Source of the DNA: Aadella sp043822885
GTDB taxonomy: Bacteria; Omnitrophota; Gorgyraeia; Tantalellales; Tantalellaceae
Assembly (NCBI GenBank): GCA_043822885.1
Contig: JBDRBI010000075.1
Coordinates: forward strand, 1-17,868
Reading direction: 5' to 3'
DNA: 17,868 nt
The position numbers and the translations under genes were made by a program. Shown in pieces: positions 7,931 to 14,554 of this stretch (position 1 is the stretch's first letter; every line of letters begins with the position of its first letter). The notes beneath the pieces were generated by a model. That model saw only the letters and a list, made by a program, of their open reading frames with translations, ran no database searches and was not told where the DNA came from.

Positions 7931-7959
7931 AAACATGTAGCGGGGGCAGGCAGGTCACC
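7908..7959. repeat. GTCACC-flanked hairpin overlapping the radical SAM stop codon, copy 2
   Basis: CCCCCGCT (7913-7920) pairs with AGCGGGGG (7939-7946), and the loop contains the stop codon TGA (7928-7930). GTCACC begins the unit and CAGGCAGGTCACC closes it, as at 6585-6615. Confidence 0.6.
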
Positions 7960-7974
7960 AGTCACCAGTCACCA
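7954..7974. repeat. GTCACCA heptad array (3 perfect units)
   Basis: Three identical 7-mers GTCACCA in a row, followed by GAAG and ATTGACTGATG (7979-7989). They complement the large GGTGACT array at 8144-8263. Confidence 0.75.
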
Positions 7975-8082
7975 GAAGATTGACTGATGCGCTATTTAGA
8001 AGAATTAGCGGGTTTAAACCCGCACTACACTACTAGTCACCTAGTCACCAGAAGATTGACTGATGCGCTATTTAGAAGAATT
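7967..8082. repeat. 40-nt exact direct repeat
   Basis: 7967-8006 and 8043-8082 are identical over 40 nt. Each contains AGTCACCAGAAG, ATTGACTGATG and GCGCTATTTAGAAGAATT. The 36 nt between them hold the perfect palindrome GCGGGTTTAAACCCGC (8008-8023) and CACTACACTACTA. This looks like a partial tandem duplication of a repeat element. No integrase or transposase is nearby. Confidence 0.85.
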
Positions 8083-8143
8083 TGCGGCGCACTACATTAC
8101 TAAATGTTTTCGAAGAAAACAAGCTGTGGGTGTCCTGTCAACT

Positions 8144-8263
8144 GGTGACTAGGTGACTAGGTGACTGGTGACTAGGTGACTGGTGACTAGGTAACTGGTA
8201 ACTGGTGACTGGTGACTAGGTGACCTGGTGACTAGGTAACTGGTAACTGGTAACTGGTGACTA
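8144..8263. repeat. 16-unit GGTGACT(A) array
   Basis: 120 nt that parse without remainder into 16 units of 7 or 8 nt: GGTGACT or GGTAACT, with or without a trailing A, and one GGTGACCT. It is the longest array in the window. The gap 7931-8298 therefore holds, in order, the tail of a hairpin, GTCACCA units, the 40-nt direct repeat, about 60 nt of unrecognised sequence (8083-8143) and this array, ending 35 nt before the next start codon. Confidence 0.9.
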
Positions 8264-8298
8264 GTTGTCTTTTCCTTTTTACTCAGGCGGAGAAAGGT

Positions 8299-9018
8299 AT
8301 GCTAATATTGCATGACAAAAGAATTCCGGTAGAATACCTGGATAGAATAAGAAAACTTCCTCTTGACGCGCAACTGATGCCGTTTGACAGCGGAATGCCT
8401 CATGACGCGAGAGTATATGGATCTATACTGCATCATCCGGATATATATTTTTTCAGGCTTGACCACTCTACTATAATACATGCTCCGGGTTTACCGGAAA
8501 ATGTCCTATTACCTTTCAGGGAACAGGGGATGGATCTGATCCCCGGAGAAAAGGACCCATCCGGAGAATATCCGGATACGGCAGGATATAACGCTGTCCG
8601 CTTAGGGGACATGGTAATACACAACATAAAATATTCCGACCCCGCAATAGTAAGAGAAACAAAAAGAAAAGGACTGGAATTTATTCATGTATCCCAGGGA
8701 TACGCGAGATGTTCCACGGTCGCCGCGGGAGAGAATGGCATGATCACATCAGACGAGGGTATGGCTGATACTTTGGATAAAAAAGGGGTAGACGTTTTAA
8801 GGATAACATCCGGTTCTGTGATATTACCCGGAGAATCATACGGGTTTCTTGGCGGATCTTCCGGCAATATCGGGGATAATGCTATACTTTTTCTCGGGGA
8901 TGTTGATCTGCATCCTTCCGGCCGCCAGATCAAAGAGTTTATCTCGAAAAGAGAATTAAACTGCCTAATGTTGAAAGATTTACCGCTTTTTGATGCCGGA
9001 AGTCTTCTTGCAATATGA
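8299..9018 (+). CDS. DUF6873-like protein (possible guanidine-modifying-enzyme fold)
   Basis: 239 residues, no signal peptide or membrane segment, so probably cytoplasmic. I do not recognise a characterised enzyme. The blocks YNAVRLGD (97-104), HNIKYSD (108-114), QGYARCS (133-139, with Cys138), TSDEGMA (150-156) and YGFLGGSSGNIG (181-192) resemble proteins annotated as DUF6873, which I recall as distant relatives of the arginine deiminase/DDAH (GME) fold. This is recall, not a search. I chose ATG 8299 because GGAG (8289-8292) lies 6 nt upstream. The longer frame from GTG 8257 would begin inside the GGTGACT array and is very likely an artefact. Repeat-filled gaps on both sides mean the context gives no clue to function. 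Confidence 0.7.
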   Translation: MLILHDKRIPVEYLDRIRKLPLDAQLMPFDSGMPHDARVYGSILHHPDIYFFRLDHSTIIHAPGLPENVLLPFREQGMDLIPGEKDPSGEYPDTAGYNAVRLGDMVIHNIKYSDPAIVRETKRKGLEFIHVSQGYARCSTVAAGENGMITSDEGMADTLDKKGVDVLRITSGSVILPGESYGFLGGSSGNIGDNAILFLGDVDLHPSGRQIKEFISKRELNCLMLKDLPLFDAGSLLAI

Positions 9019-9076
9019 TCAGCTTGACCCTTTAGCGGGATTAAGAGTATAATCGTGAGATATGAGACCACGGCAC

Positions 9077-9109
9077 AGTTTAAAAAGTTTAAAAGTTAAA
9101 AAGTTTAGG
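9077..9109. repeat. AGTTTAAA array (8-9-nt units)
   Basis: AGTTTAAAA AGTTTAAA AGTTAAAA AGTTTAGG. It is followed by GGAAGACTGTGGA (9108-9120), which recurs exactly inverted at 10529-10541 and partly at 17638-17650. The period here is 8-9 rather than 7. Confidence 0.6.
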
Positions 9110-9132
9110 AAGACTGTGGATTGCGCTCTTTT

Positions 9133-9164
9133 TTGTCATTGCTTCGCTACGCCCGCAATGACAA
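9133..9164. repeat. CATTGC-family palindrome (short form)
   Basis: TTGTCATTGC (9133-9142) and GCAATGACAA (9155-9164) are perfect 10-bp inverted arms around TTCGCTACGCCC. It is a half-length member of the family whose full copies lie at 10432-10516 and 17667-17738, with a rearranged copy at 15587-15697. A degenerate CATCAGTCAAT (9184-9194, two mismatches) follows. Confidence 0.7.
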
Positions 9165-9225
9165 TTCCTGTAAACAAACAGCGCATCGGTCGATAACTAC
9201 GAACCCTATCCCCTAAATTTCCATC

Positions 9226-9254
9226 TTGACCTGGCAAGTCCTCTATTGTATATT
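9226..9254 (+). promoter_or_regulatory. Predicted sigma70-type promoter of the moxR-bat operon
   Basis: -35 TTGACC (9226-9231), 17-nt spacer, -10 TATATT (9249-9254). This gives an expected start near 9261 and a leader of roughly 75 nt before moxR. It is the best promoter match I found in the window and lies just after the repeat block, in unique sequence. Confidence 0.6.
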
Positions 9255-9334
9255 ATCTTAAATATCATATCTATCGGAACCAACTATTAAAAACCCAAAA
9301 GATAAAACCTGAAATTTAAAAAGGGGGTACTATC

Positions 9335-10327
9335 ATGTCAGAAGGTATAACCGGCATAAACGAGAAAGTAAAAAAAGAAAGCGCTTTCATCGGAGATCTT
9401 TTATCCGAGATCAGGAAAGTGATCGTAGGACAAGAGTATCTTGTGGAACGTCTTTTAGTGGGGCTCTTAGCTAACGGGCATGTGCTTATAGAAGGAGTAC
9501 CCGGCTTAGCTAAAACCATGTCGGTAAGGGTGCTCGCGGCATCCATAAGTACGGGGTTCCAGAGACTGCAGTTCACTCCGGACCTTTTGCCGGCGGATCT
9601 CTTAGGGACGCTTGTGTATAATCCCAAAGAGGGTACTTTCACCACAAAAAAAGGTCCCATATTCTCTAACATAATACTTGCCGATGAGATCAATCGGGCT
9701 CCCGCTAAAGTGCAAAGCGCTCTTTTGGAAGCCATGCAGGAAAGACAGGTGACCATTGGTGAAGAAACCTTCCAGCTAGATGAACCGTTCTTGGTATTAG
9801 CTACGCAGAACCCGATAGAGCAGGAAGGAACATATCCTTTGCCCGAAGCTCAAGTAGACAGGTTCATGTTAAAGATCAATATCTCATATCCGAACAAAGA
9901 AGAAGAGCATGAGATACTGAAACGTATGGCATTCACCGACAAAAAGCTTGATGTGAAAGCGGTCATAACTCCGGAGACGATACTCAGGGCACGGAAAGTA
10001 ATAAACGAGATATATGTGGACGAAAAAATAGAAAGATACATACTTGATATCGTATTCGCGACAAGACAGCCTAAAGATTATGGATTGGAAGACCTGGAAG
10101 ATCTTATTGATTATGGGGCGTCGCCGCGAGCCAGTATAAATCTGATACTTGCTTCTAAGGCTTATGCTTTTATAAAAGGGCGCGGATATGTAACACCGCA
10201 GGATGTTAAGACTATAGGCCCGGATGTTCTCAGACATAGGGTTATGCCCAGTTATGAAGCGGAAGCGGAAGATAAAACTTCGGAAGATATAGTCAAACGT
10301 ATTTTTGAGGAGATAGAAGTACCTTAG
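9335..10327 (+). CDS. moxR: MoxR-family AAA+ ATPase
   Basis: 330-residue cytoplasmic ATPase, full length for the family. Walker A is GVPGLAKT (54-61, K60) and Walker B is IILADEIN (D117, E118). ATQNPIEQEGTYPLPEAQVDRF carries sensor 1 and the arginine-finger region typical of MoxR, and the C-terminal lid includes the DYGASPRASINLILASKAYA block. MoxR proteins are chaperone-like ATPases that act with von Willebrand A partners encoded beside them, here the DUF58 protein and BatA/BatB. AAGGGGG (9321-9327) precedes ATG 9335. It is the first gene after the predicted promoter and is separated from DUF58 by a 288-nt repeat-filled gap. Confidence 0.95.
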   Translation: MSEGITGINEKVKKESAFIGDLLSEIRKVIVGQEYLVERLLVGLLANGHVLIEGVPGLAKTMSVRVLAASISTGFQRLQFTPDLLPADLLGTLVYNPKEGTFTTKKGPIFSNIILADEINRAPAKVQSALLEAMQERQVTIGEETFQLDEPFLVLATQNPIEQEGTYPLPEAQVDRFMLKINISYPNKEEEHEILKRMAFTDKKLDVKAVITPETILRARKVINEIYVDEKIERYILDIVFATRQPKDYGLEDLEDLIDYGASPRASINLILASKAYAFIKGRGYVTPQDVKTIGPDVLRHRVMPSYEAEAEDKTSEDIVKRIFEEIEVP

Positions 10328-10329
10328 TG

Positions 10330-10402
10330 GTGAGCAGTGAACAGTGAGCAGTGAACAGAGAACAGTTTAAAGGTTAAAAAGTTTAAAGGTTAAAAGGTCA
10401 GA
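10330..10402. repeat. Heptad array switching unit: GTGARCA to GTTTAAA to GGTCAGA
   Basis: GTGAGCA GTGAACA GTGAGCA GTGAACA GAGAACA, then GTTTAAA GGTTAAA AAGTTTAAA GGTTAAAA GGTCAGA, starting 2 nt after the moxR stop. It ends at ATTGACTGATG (10404-10414). Confidence 0.75.
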
Positions 10403-10431
10403 GATTGACTGATGTGTAAATGCAGTCACTC

Positions 10432-10516
10432 TTGTCATTGCGAGGACCCCGGCCGAAGAGCCGGGGGACGCGGCAATCTCTAAAAATAGATTGCTTCGCT
10501 ACGCTCGCAATGACAA
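10432..10516. repeat. CATTGC-family palindrome, full three-stem form
   Basis: The outer stem is TTGTCATTGCGAG (10432-10444) with CTCGCAATGACAA (10504-10516), 13 bp perfect. Inside are two hairpins: CCCCGGC/GCCGGGG (10447-10453 and 10460-10466) and GCAATCT/AGATTGC (10473-10479 and 10488-10494). The folded form is a three-stem junction. It lies between moxR and the DUF58 gene. Confidence 0.8.
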
Positions 10517-10542
10517 AAAAGCTCGCGATCCACAGTCTTCCT

Positions 10543-10591
10543 CAGACCTTTGACTTTAGACCTTTAGACTTTGGATTTTTGATTTTTGATT
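10543..10591. repeat. Seven gapless heptads before the DUF58 gene
   Basis: CAGACCT TTGACTT TAGACCT TTAGACT TTGGATT TTTGATT TTTGATT, 49 nt with no phase slip, consensus TTNGAYT. Its first units complement the GGTCAGA/GGTTAAA end of the array at 10365-10402, so the two arrays form the outer arms around the 10432-10516 palindrome. Confidence 0.75.
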
Positions 10592-10615
10592 TATAAGCTA
10601 CCGGAGTACAAAACC

Positions 10616-11500
10616 ATGATATCTAAAGACATTTTAAAAAAGGTGCGGCGGATACAGATCACTACTTCACGTAAAGTTACCGATGTATTCGCGGGGCAGT
10701 ATCAGAGTGTGTTCAAGGGTGTCGGTATGGAATTTGATGAAGTCCGCGAATACATGCCCGGAGACGACATCCGCTCTATAGACTGGAATGTTACCGCGCG
10801 TACGGGTAATCCCCATATTAAAAAGTTCTCGGAAGAAAGAGAGCTTACGATAATGATCCTTTTAGATGTATCTATGTCCTGCCGCTTCGGCACCGGAGAA
10901 CATCTTAAAAGCGATATAGCGGCTGAAATATGCTCTGTTGTAGCCTTATCCGCAATACAGAATAACGATAAAGTCGGGATGCTCACTTTTACCGACAGGG
11001 TCGAAAAATTCATACCTCCCAGAAAAGGGATGAAACATGTTTTGAGAGTAGTCCGTGAAGCCATATACAACGAACCCGAGGGAAGTGGAACGGACATAAA
11101 CAAGATCCTGGAATATCTCAACAATGTTACCAGCCGTAAAACGATAACATTTTTGATCTCCGATTTCTTCGCTCCGGATTTCAAAAAAACATTATCCATA
11201 ATCAATAAGAAACATGACATTGTCGCCGTAAACATAATGGATCCTTCCGAGCATGATCTTCCGGCGGCCGGAATAATGTCGTTATATGACGCTGAAACGG
11301 GTACCCCTTATTTGATAGACACGCTGGATCCGGGCATGAGGGATAGTTACAGGAAGGATGCTTTAGAAAGGTTTGAAAATAAACAAAGGATGTTCAGATC
11401 CATTAATGTGGACAGTGTGGATATTTTTACTGATAAGTCGTATGTAGAACCTCTTATCAGATTTTTTAAAACGAGAGAAAAGCGGTTGGTGAGACGGTAA
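10616..11500 (+). CDS. DUF58 protein (VWA-like MoxR partner)
   Basis: 294 residues from ATG 10616, no signal peptide or membrane segment. The DUF58 signature FDEVREYMPGDDIRSIDWNVTAR (40-62) is intact. After it comes a von Willebrand A-like fold with a complete metal-site motif DVSMS (D84-S88). DUF58 genes almost always sit next to moxR, and the protein probably receives or relays MoxR action to the membrane Bat complex (inference from family context). GGAG at 10603-10606 lies 9 nt before ATG 10616. The longer frame from TTG 10586 starts inside a TTTGATT heptad array and should not be used. A 100-nt gap with a small inverted-repeat element separates it from the next gene. Confidence 0.92.
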   Translation: MISKDILKKVRRIQITTSRKVTDVFAGQYQSVFKGVGMEFDEVREYMPGDDIRSIDWNVTARTGNPHIKKFSEERELTIMILLDVSMSCRFGTGEHLKSDIAAEICSVVALSAIQNNDKVGMLTFTDRVEKFIPPRKGMKHVLRVVREAIYNEPEGSGTDINKILEYLNNVTSRKTITFLISDFFAPDFKKTLSIINKKHDIVAVNIMDPSEHDLPAAGIMSLYDAETGTPYLIDTLDPGMRDSYRKDALERFENKQRMFRSINVDSVDIFTDKSYVEPLIRFFKTREKRLVRR

Positions 11501-11520
11501 TGCTCCTTTCCGCAGACTTT

Positions 11521-11591
11521 CTAACCTGGTTAATCGTGCCAGGTAAATGATTCAGTTTTATTATAACCTGGCAGCTCTTTAACCAGGTTAG
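11521..11591. mobile_element. Small inverted-repeat element (type A), uninterrupted copy
   Basis: 71 bp with perfect 13-bp terminal inverted repeats CTAACCTGGTTAA (11521-11533) and TTAACCAGGTTAG (11579-11591). Internally AACCTGG and CCAGGT repeat, so each end can also form its own hairpin. It fills most of the 100-nt gap between DUF58 and the next gene and ends 9 nt before the ATG at 11601, leaving that gene no separate Shine-Dalgarno. See 2707-2913 for the interrupted copy. Confidence 0.75.
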
Positions 11592-11600
11592 GCATTTTTA

Positions 11601-12554
11601 ATGAAGTATAAACGAATAATATACATGTTCCTGATCGGCCTGTCGGTTGTTGTGGCGGCCTTTGTTGCGGCAAATGCGGCCGATGACTCCATTGAGATCA
11701 CTGCGAGTATCGATAAAAATGTTTTCAATATCGGGGACCGGATCGTATTGAACGTTATAGTTGAGGATACTTCGGGTTACGAGATCAGGTTCCCGGAAAT
11801 AGTAGAAAAAACGGGTGAGCTCGACTTTGTTGGATCGAAGCCTTCACCCCGGAAATGGAACGAACCTAAAAAAATGGGGCGAAAATATGAGTTTACCGTG
11901 TATGACGCCGGTACATATGTTATTCCGCCTGTTCCGGTAGAATTTAAAACTCCGGAAGCCGAAACCTGGATGGTCAAGGAAAGTCCTCAAGTTCCCCTAG
12001 AAGTGAAAAGCCTGCTTATTGAAGACGCAAGCGCGAGTTATATTAAACCGATAAAAGGGCTGCTGCCTTATGGAAACCGTTTCCGGAAGATCCTTATAGC
12101 TGTTTTGTCGGTACTGATACTTGCGGGCGCCGGACTATTTATTTGGATGCGAAAAAGAAGATCTATTCCCCGCGAGAAAGTCAAAGAGATCATCCCCGCG
12201 CATATTATAGCTTATGAAGAACTAAGCCGGTTACAGGCCATGAATCTGCCGGAGAAGGGCTTGATAAAAGAATACTATACAAGGCTATCGGACATATTGC
12301 GGAGGTATCTAGAAAATAATTTTTTGTTACGCGCTCCGGAGATGACTACCGAAGAGTTTATGGAGACGGCGAGAGCTTCATCCGACCTTAACGATAGACA
12401 TAAAGAGTATCTGGAAAGATTTTTGTCGCATTCAGATATGGTAAAGTTCGCCAAATACGGGCCTACAAAGCTTGAAATGATCGATAGTTTCAAGTTAGCC
12501 GAGGAATTTGTAAGAGAGACCGCCAGGGAAGAAAAGGAGAGTGTATCATGCTGA
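11601..12554 (+). CDS. Small BatD-like / DUF4381-like membrane protein
   Basis: 317 residues. A signal peptide covers 1-26 (LSVVVAAFVAANA then ADD). Residues 28-137 look like a beta-sandwich domain of the BatD kind (ASIDKNVFNIGDRIVLNVIVED, then YDAGTYVIPPVPVEF). One membrane helix lies at about 164-183, followed by RKRR. The cytoplasmic helical tail (200-305), with YYTRLSDILRRYLENNF, APEMTTEEF and FLSHSDMVKFAKY, resembles DUF4381. In many moxR-bat operons a DUF4381 gene occupies this same place between DUF58 and batA. The stop overlaps the batA start by 7 nt. Probable role: envelope-facing partner of BatA/BatB. No Shine-Dalgarno is clear. Confidence 0.75.
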   Translation: MKYKRIIYMFLIGLSVVVAAFVAANAADDSIEITASIDKNVFNIGDRIVLNVIVEDTSGYEIRFPEIVEKTGELDFVGSKPSPRKWNEPKKMGRKYEFTVYDAGTYVIPPVPVEFKTPEAETWMVKESPQVPLEVKSLLIEDASASYIKPIKGLLPYGNRFRKILIAVLSVLILAGAGLFIWMRKRRSIPREKVKEIIPAHIIAYEELSRLQAMNLPEKGLIKEYYTRLSDILRRYLENNFLLRAPEMTTEEFMETARASSDLNDRHKEYLERFLSHSDMVKFAKYGPTKLEMIDSFKLAEEFVRETAREEKESVSC

Positions 12555-13555
12555 GGTTTGCCAGTCCATGGTTTCTCCTTCTGGGGTTATTAATCCCACC
12601 GGCTATCTATTATTTCAAGCGGAACGCGGATTCTTTGAGAAGTTCTTTGCGTTTTTCGGATCAAGTTCATATTACAAAAAAAATAAGCCCTTCTTTTAAG
12701 ATCGTTATGAGCCGGAAGCTCATATATGCGCGCGGAGTGGTCTTATTTTTAACAGTATTAGCTGTGTCCCGGCCTCAGTCTTCCATAGAGAAGACCCAGA
12801 CACATACAGAAGGGATAGATATCGTGTTAGCGGTAGATACTTCTACCAGTATGAGAGCTATGGATTTTGAGATAGACGGAAGAAGAGTGGACAGGCTGGA
12901 AGCCGTTAAAAACGTGGTTACGCGTTTTGTCGAAAAACGTCCTAATGACAGGATCGGGATGATAGCGTTTGCCGGACTTTCTTATACCGTATGTCCGTTG
13001 ACGCTTGATCATGATTGGCTTGAGAAAAATCTTGAACGTGTGGCAATAGGCATGATGGAAGACGGTACGGCCATAGGGTCGGCTATAAGCGCGGCGCTTA
13101 ACAGGGTTAAAGATACCGAGACGAAAGAGAAAATAATAATACTTCTTACGGACGGAAGAAATAATGCCGGGAGGATATCTCCGTTAACGGCCGCGGAGGC
13201 GGCTTCGGCGATAGGGGTTAGAATATACACCATAGGCGCCGGGACAAGGGGATATGCTCCTTATCCGGTCAGGAATATGTTCGGTAATATTGTAATGCAG
13301 AATATTCAGGTGGAGATAGATGAAGAGCTTCTGAAAAAAATATCCGAAACAGCGCATGGAGAATATTTCAGAGCTACCGATACCAAGTCTTTGGAGAAGA
13401 TATATGACAAAATAGATGAGCTTGAAAAGACTCCCATGGAAGAGACCGGGTACAATATCTACAGAGAATTATTTCCGTTTTTGCTTATTCCGGCCTTGCT
13501 TTTACTCTTAGCGGAAATAATACTCGCTAATACGGTACTAAGGAGGATACCTTAG
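12548..13555 (+). CDS. batA: BatA-like VWA membrane protein
   Basis: 335 residues with the BatA layout: two N-terminal membrane helices (about 4-21 and 58-74), a VWA domain at about 89-290, and a C-terminal membrane helix (about 307-328). The metal-dependent adhesion site is complete: D97-T-S-T-S101, T174 in DGTAIG and D202 in LLTDG. RFASPWFLLLG at the N-terminus is typical of the family. It is expected to face the cytoplasm or envelope as a divalent-metal protein-interaction module working with MoxR. AAGGAG (12534-12539) lies 8 nt before ATG. The start overlaps the previous stop by 7 nt, and batB follows with no gap. Confidence 0.92.
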   Translation: MLRFASPWFLLLGLLIPPAIYYFKRNADSLRSSLRFSDQVHITKKISPSFKIVMSRKLIYARGVVLFLTVLAVSRPQSSIEKTQTHTEGIDIVLAVDTSTSMRAMDFEIDGRRVDRLEAVKNVVTRFVEKRPNDRIGMIAFAGLSYTVCPLTLDHDWLEKNLERVAIGMMEDGTAIGSAISAALNRVKDTETKEKIIILLTDGRNNAGRISPLTAAEAASAIGVRIYTIGAGTRGYAPYPVRNMFGNIVMQNIQVEIDEELLKKISETAHGEYFRATDTKSLEKIYDKIDELEKTPMEETGYNIYRELFPFLLIPALLLLLAEIILANTVLRRIP

Positions 13556-14554
13556 ATGAAATTCGGAACGGTTTACATGGCCGGCTTGCTGTGGCTGGTC
13601 CCGGCGCTTTTTCTGTTCTGGCGTTTGACGGGGAAGAGAAGAGCCATGATAATGAAAAGAATAGCTTCAGGAGATGTTCTGAAAGCTATATCGGATTCTT
13701 TGGACCTTAGGAAAAGGAAGATCAAAGTATATTTGATACTTATCGCTGTCTTTTTGATGATCTTTTCGCTGATGAGGCCTCAATGGGGATTTAAATGGCA
13801 GGAAGTTAAAAGACAAGGTCTGGATATACTGATAGCGCTGGATACATCAAAAAGTATGCTCGCCGAAGACGTGCTCCCGAATAGGCTGGACCGGGCGCGC
13901 CTGGCGATAAAAGATCTTATCAAAAAAATACACGGTGACAGGGTCGGCCTTATAGTATTTTCGGGCAACGCGTTCTTACAATGTCCGTTAACGATCGACT
14001 ACGACGGATTTTTTCTTTCTTTGGACGATGTGAACGTAGAAACAATACCTATAGGAGGAACGTCTTTATCCAGCGCGATATATACCGCGGCCGATAGTTA
14101 TGAAGGCGGCAAGAAAAAACACAAGATACTCATAATAATAACCGACGGGGAAGATCTGGAAGGCGGAATAGATAAAGCCATATACAAAGCTAAGAGCGAA
14201 GATATTAACATATACTGTGTCGGCATAGGAGATCCGGAAGGAGAACTGATACCCATAAAAGATGAGACAGGAAAACGTGTTTTTCTCAAAGATACCGACG
14301 GAAATGTCGTGAAAACACGTTTGGAAGAAGACATTCTGCAGCGCATCGCTATAGAGACCGGAGGGATGTACGTGCGCGCGACCGGAGCTCAGTTCGGGTT
14401 GGATATAATATATGACGAAAAGTTATCGAAACTCGAAAAGCAGGAATTCGAAAGTAAGTTGGAGAAGAGATATAACGAGAGATACCAAATATTTTTGATG
14501 TTGGCGATGCTTTTGCTTTTCATTGAAATGTTGATCGGAGACAGGAAAAGATGA
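13556..14554 (+). CDS. batB: BatB-like VWA membrane protein
   Basis: 332 residues with the same layout as BatA: membrane helices at about 6-22 and 56-73, a VWA domain at about 88-285, and a terminal helix at about 311-327. The metal site is D96-T-S-K-S100, T169 in GGTSLSSA and D197 in IITDGED. The LRP-like junction is SLMRPQWG, and the acidic MLAEDVLPNRLDRAR stretch after the metal motif is characteristic of BatB. A strong AGGAGG (13541-13546) inside the end of batA sits 9 nt before ATG. The ATG follows the batA stop directly, and batC overlaps the end by 4 nt (ATGA), which indicates translational coupling. Confidence 0.92.
   Translation: MKFGTVYMAGLLWLVPALFLFWRLTGKRRAMIMKRIASGDVLKAISDSLDLRKRKIKVYLILIAVFLMIFSLMRPQWGFKWQEVKRQGLDILIALDTSKSMLAEDVLPNRLDRARLAIKDLIKKIHGDRVGLIVFSGNAFLQCPLTIDYDGFFLSLDDVNVETIPIGGTSLSSAIYTAADSYEGGKKKHKILIIITDGEDLEGGIDKAIYKAKSEDINIYCVGIGDPEGELIPIKDETGKRVFLKDTDGNVVKTRLEEDILQRIAIETGGMYVRATGAQFGLDIIYDEKLSKLEKQEFESKLEKRYNERYQIFLMLAMLLLFIEMLIGDRKR

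Noticed and set aside
7967..8082. Attachment sites of an integrated element
   Set aside because: The 40-nt copies are only 76 nt apart, enclose no gene, and no integrase is present.
8144..8263. CRISPR array
   Set aside because: Units are 7-8 nt and contiguous, with no spacers, leader or cas genes.
9133..9164. Intrinsic terminator upstream of moxR
   Set aside because: The T-run lies before the stem on the + strand and becomes an A-run after it on the - strand, so neither strand has stem followed by U-tract.
10404..10430. Promoter from the TTGACT inside ATTGACTGATG
   Set aside because: TTGACT resembles a -35 box, but at 16-18 nt downstream none of the copies I checked has a convincing TATAAT-like box.
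10702..11235. Minus-strand open frame (177 codons) opposite DUF58
   Set aside because: Shadow of the DUF58 gene, with no start signal or protein motif.
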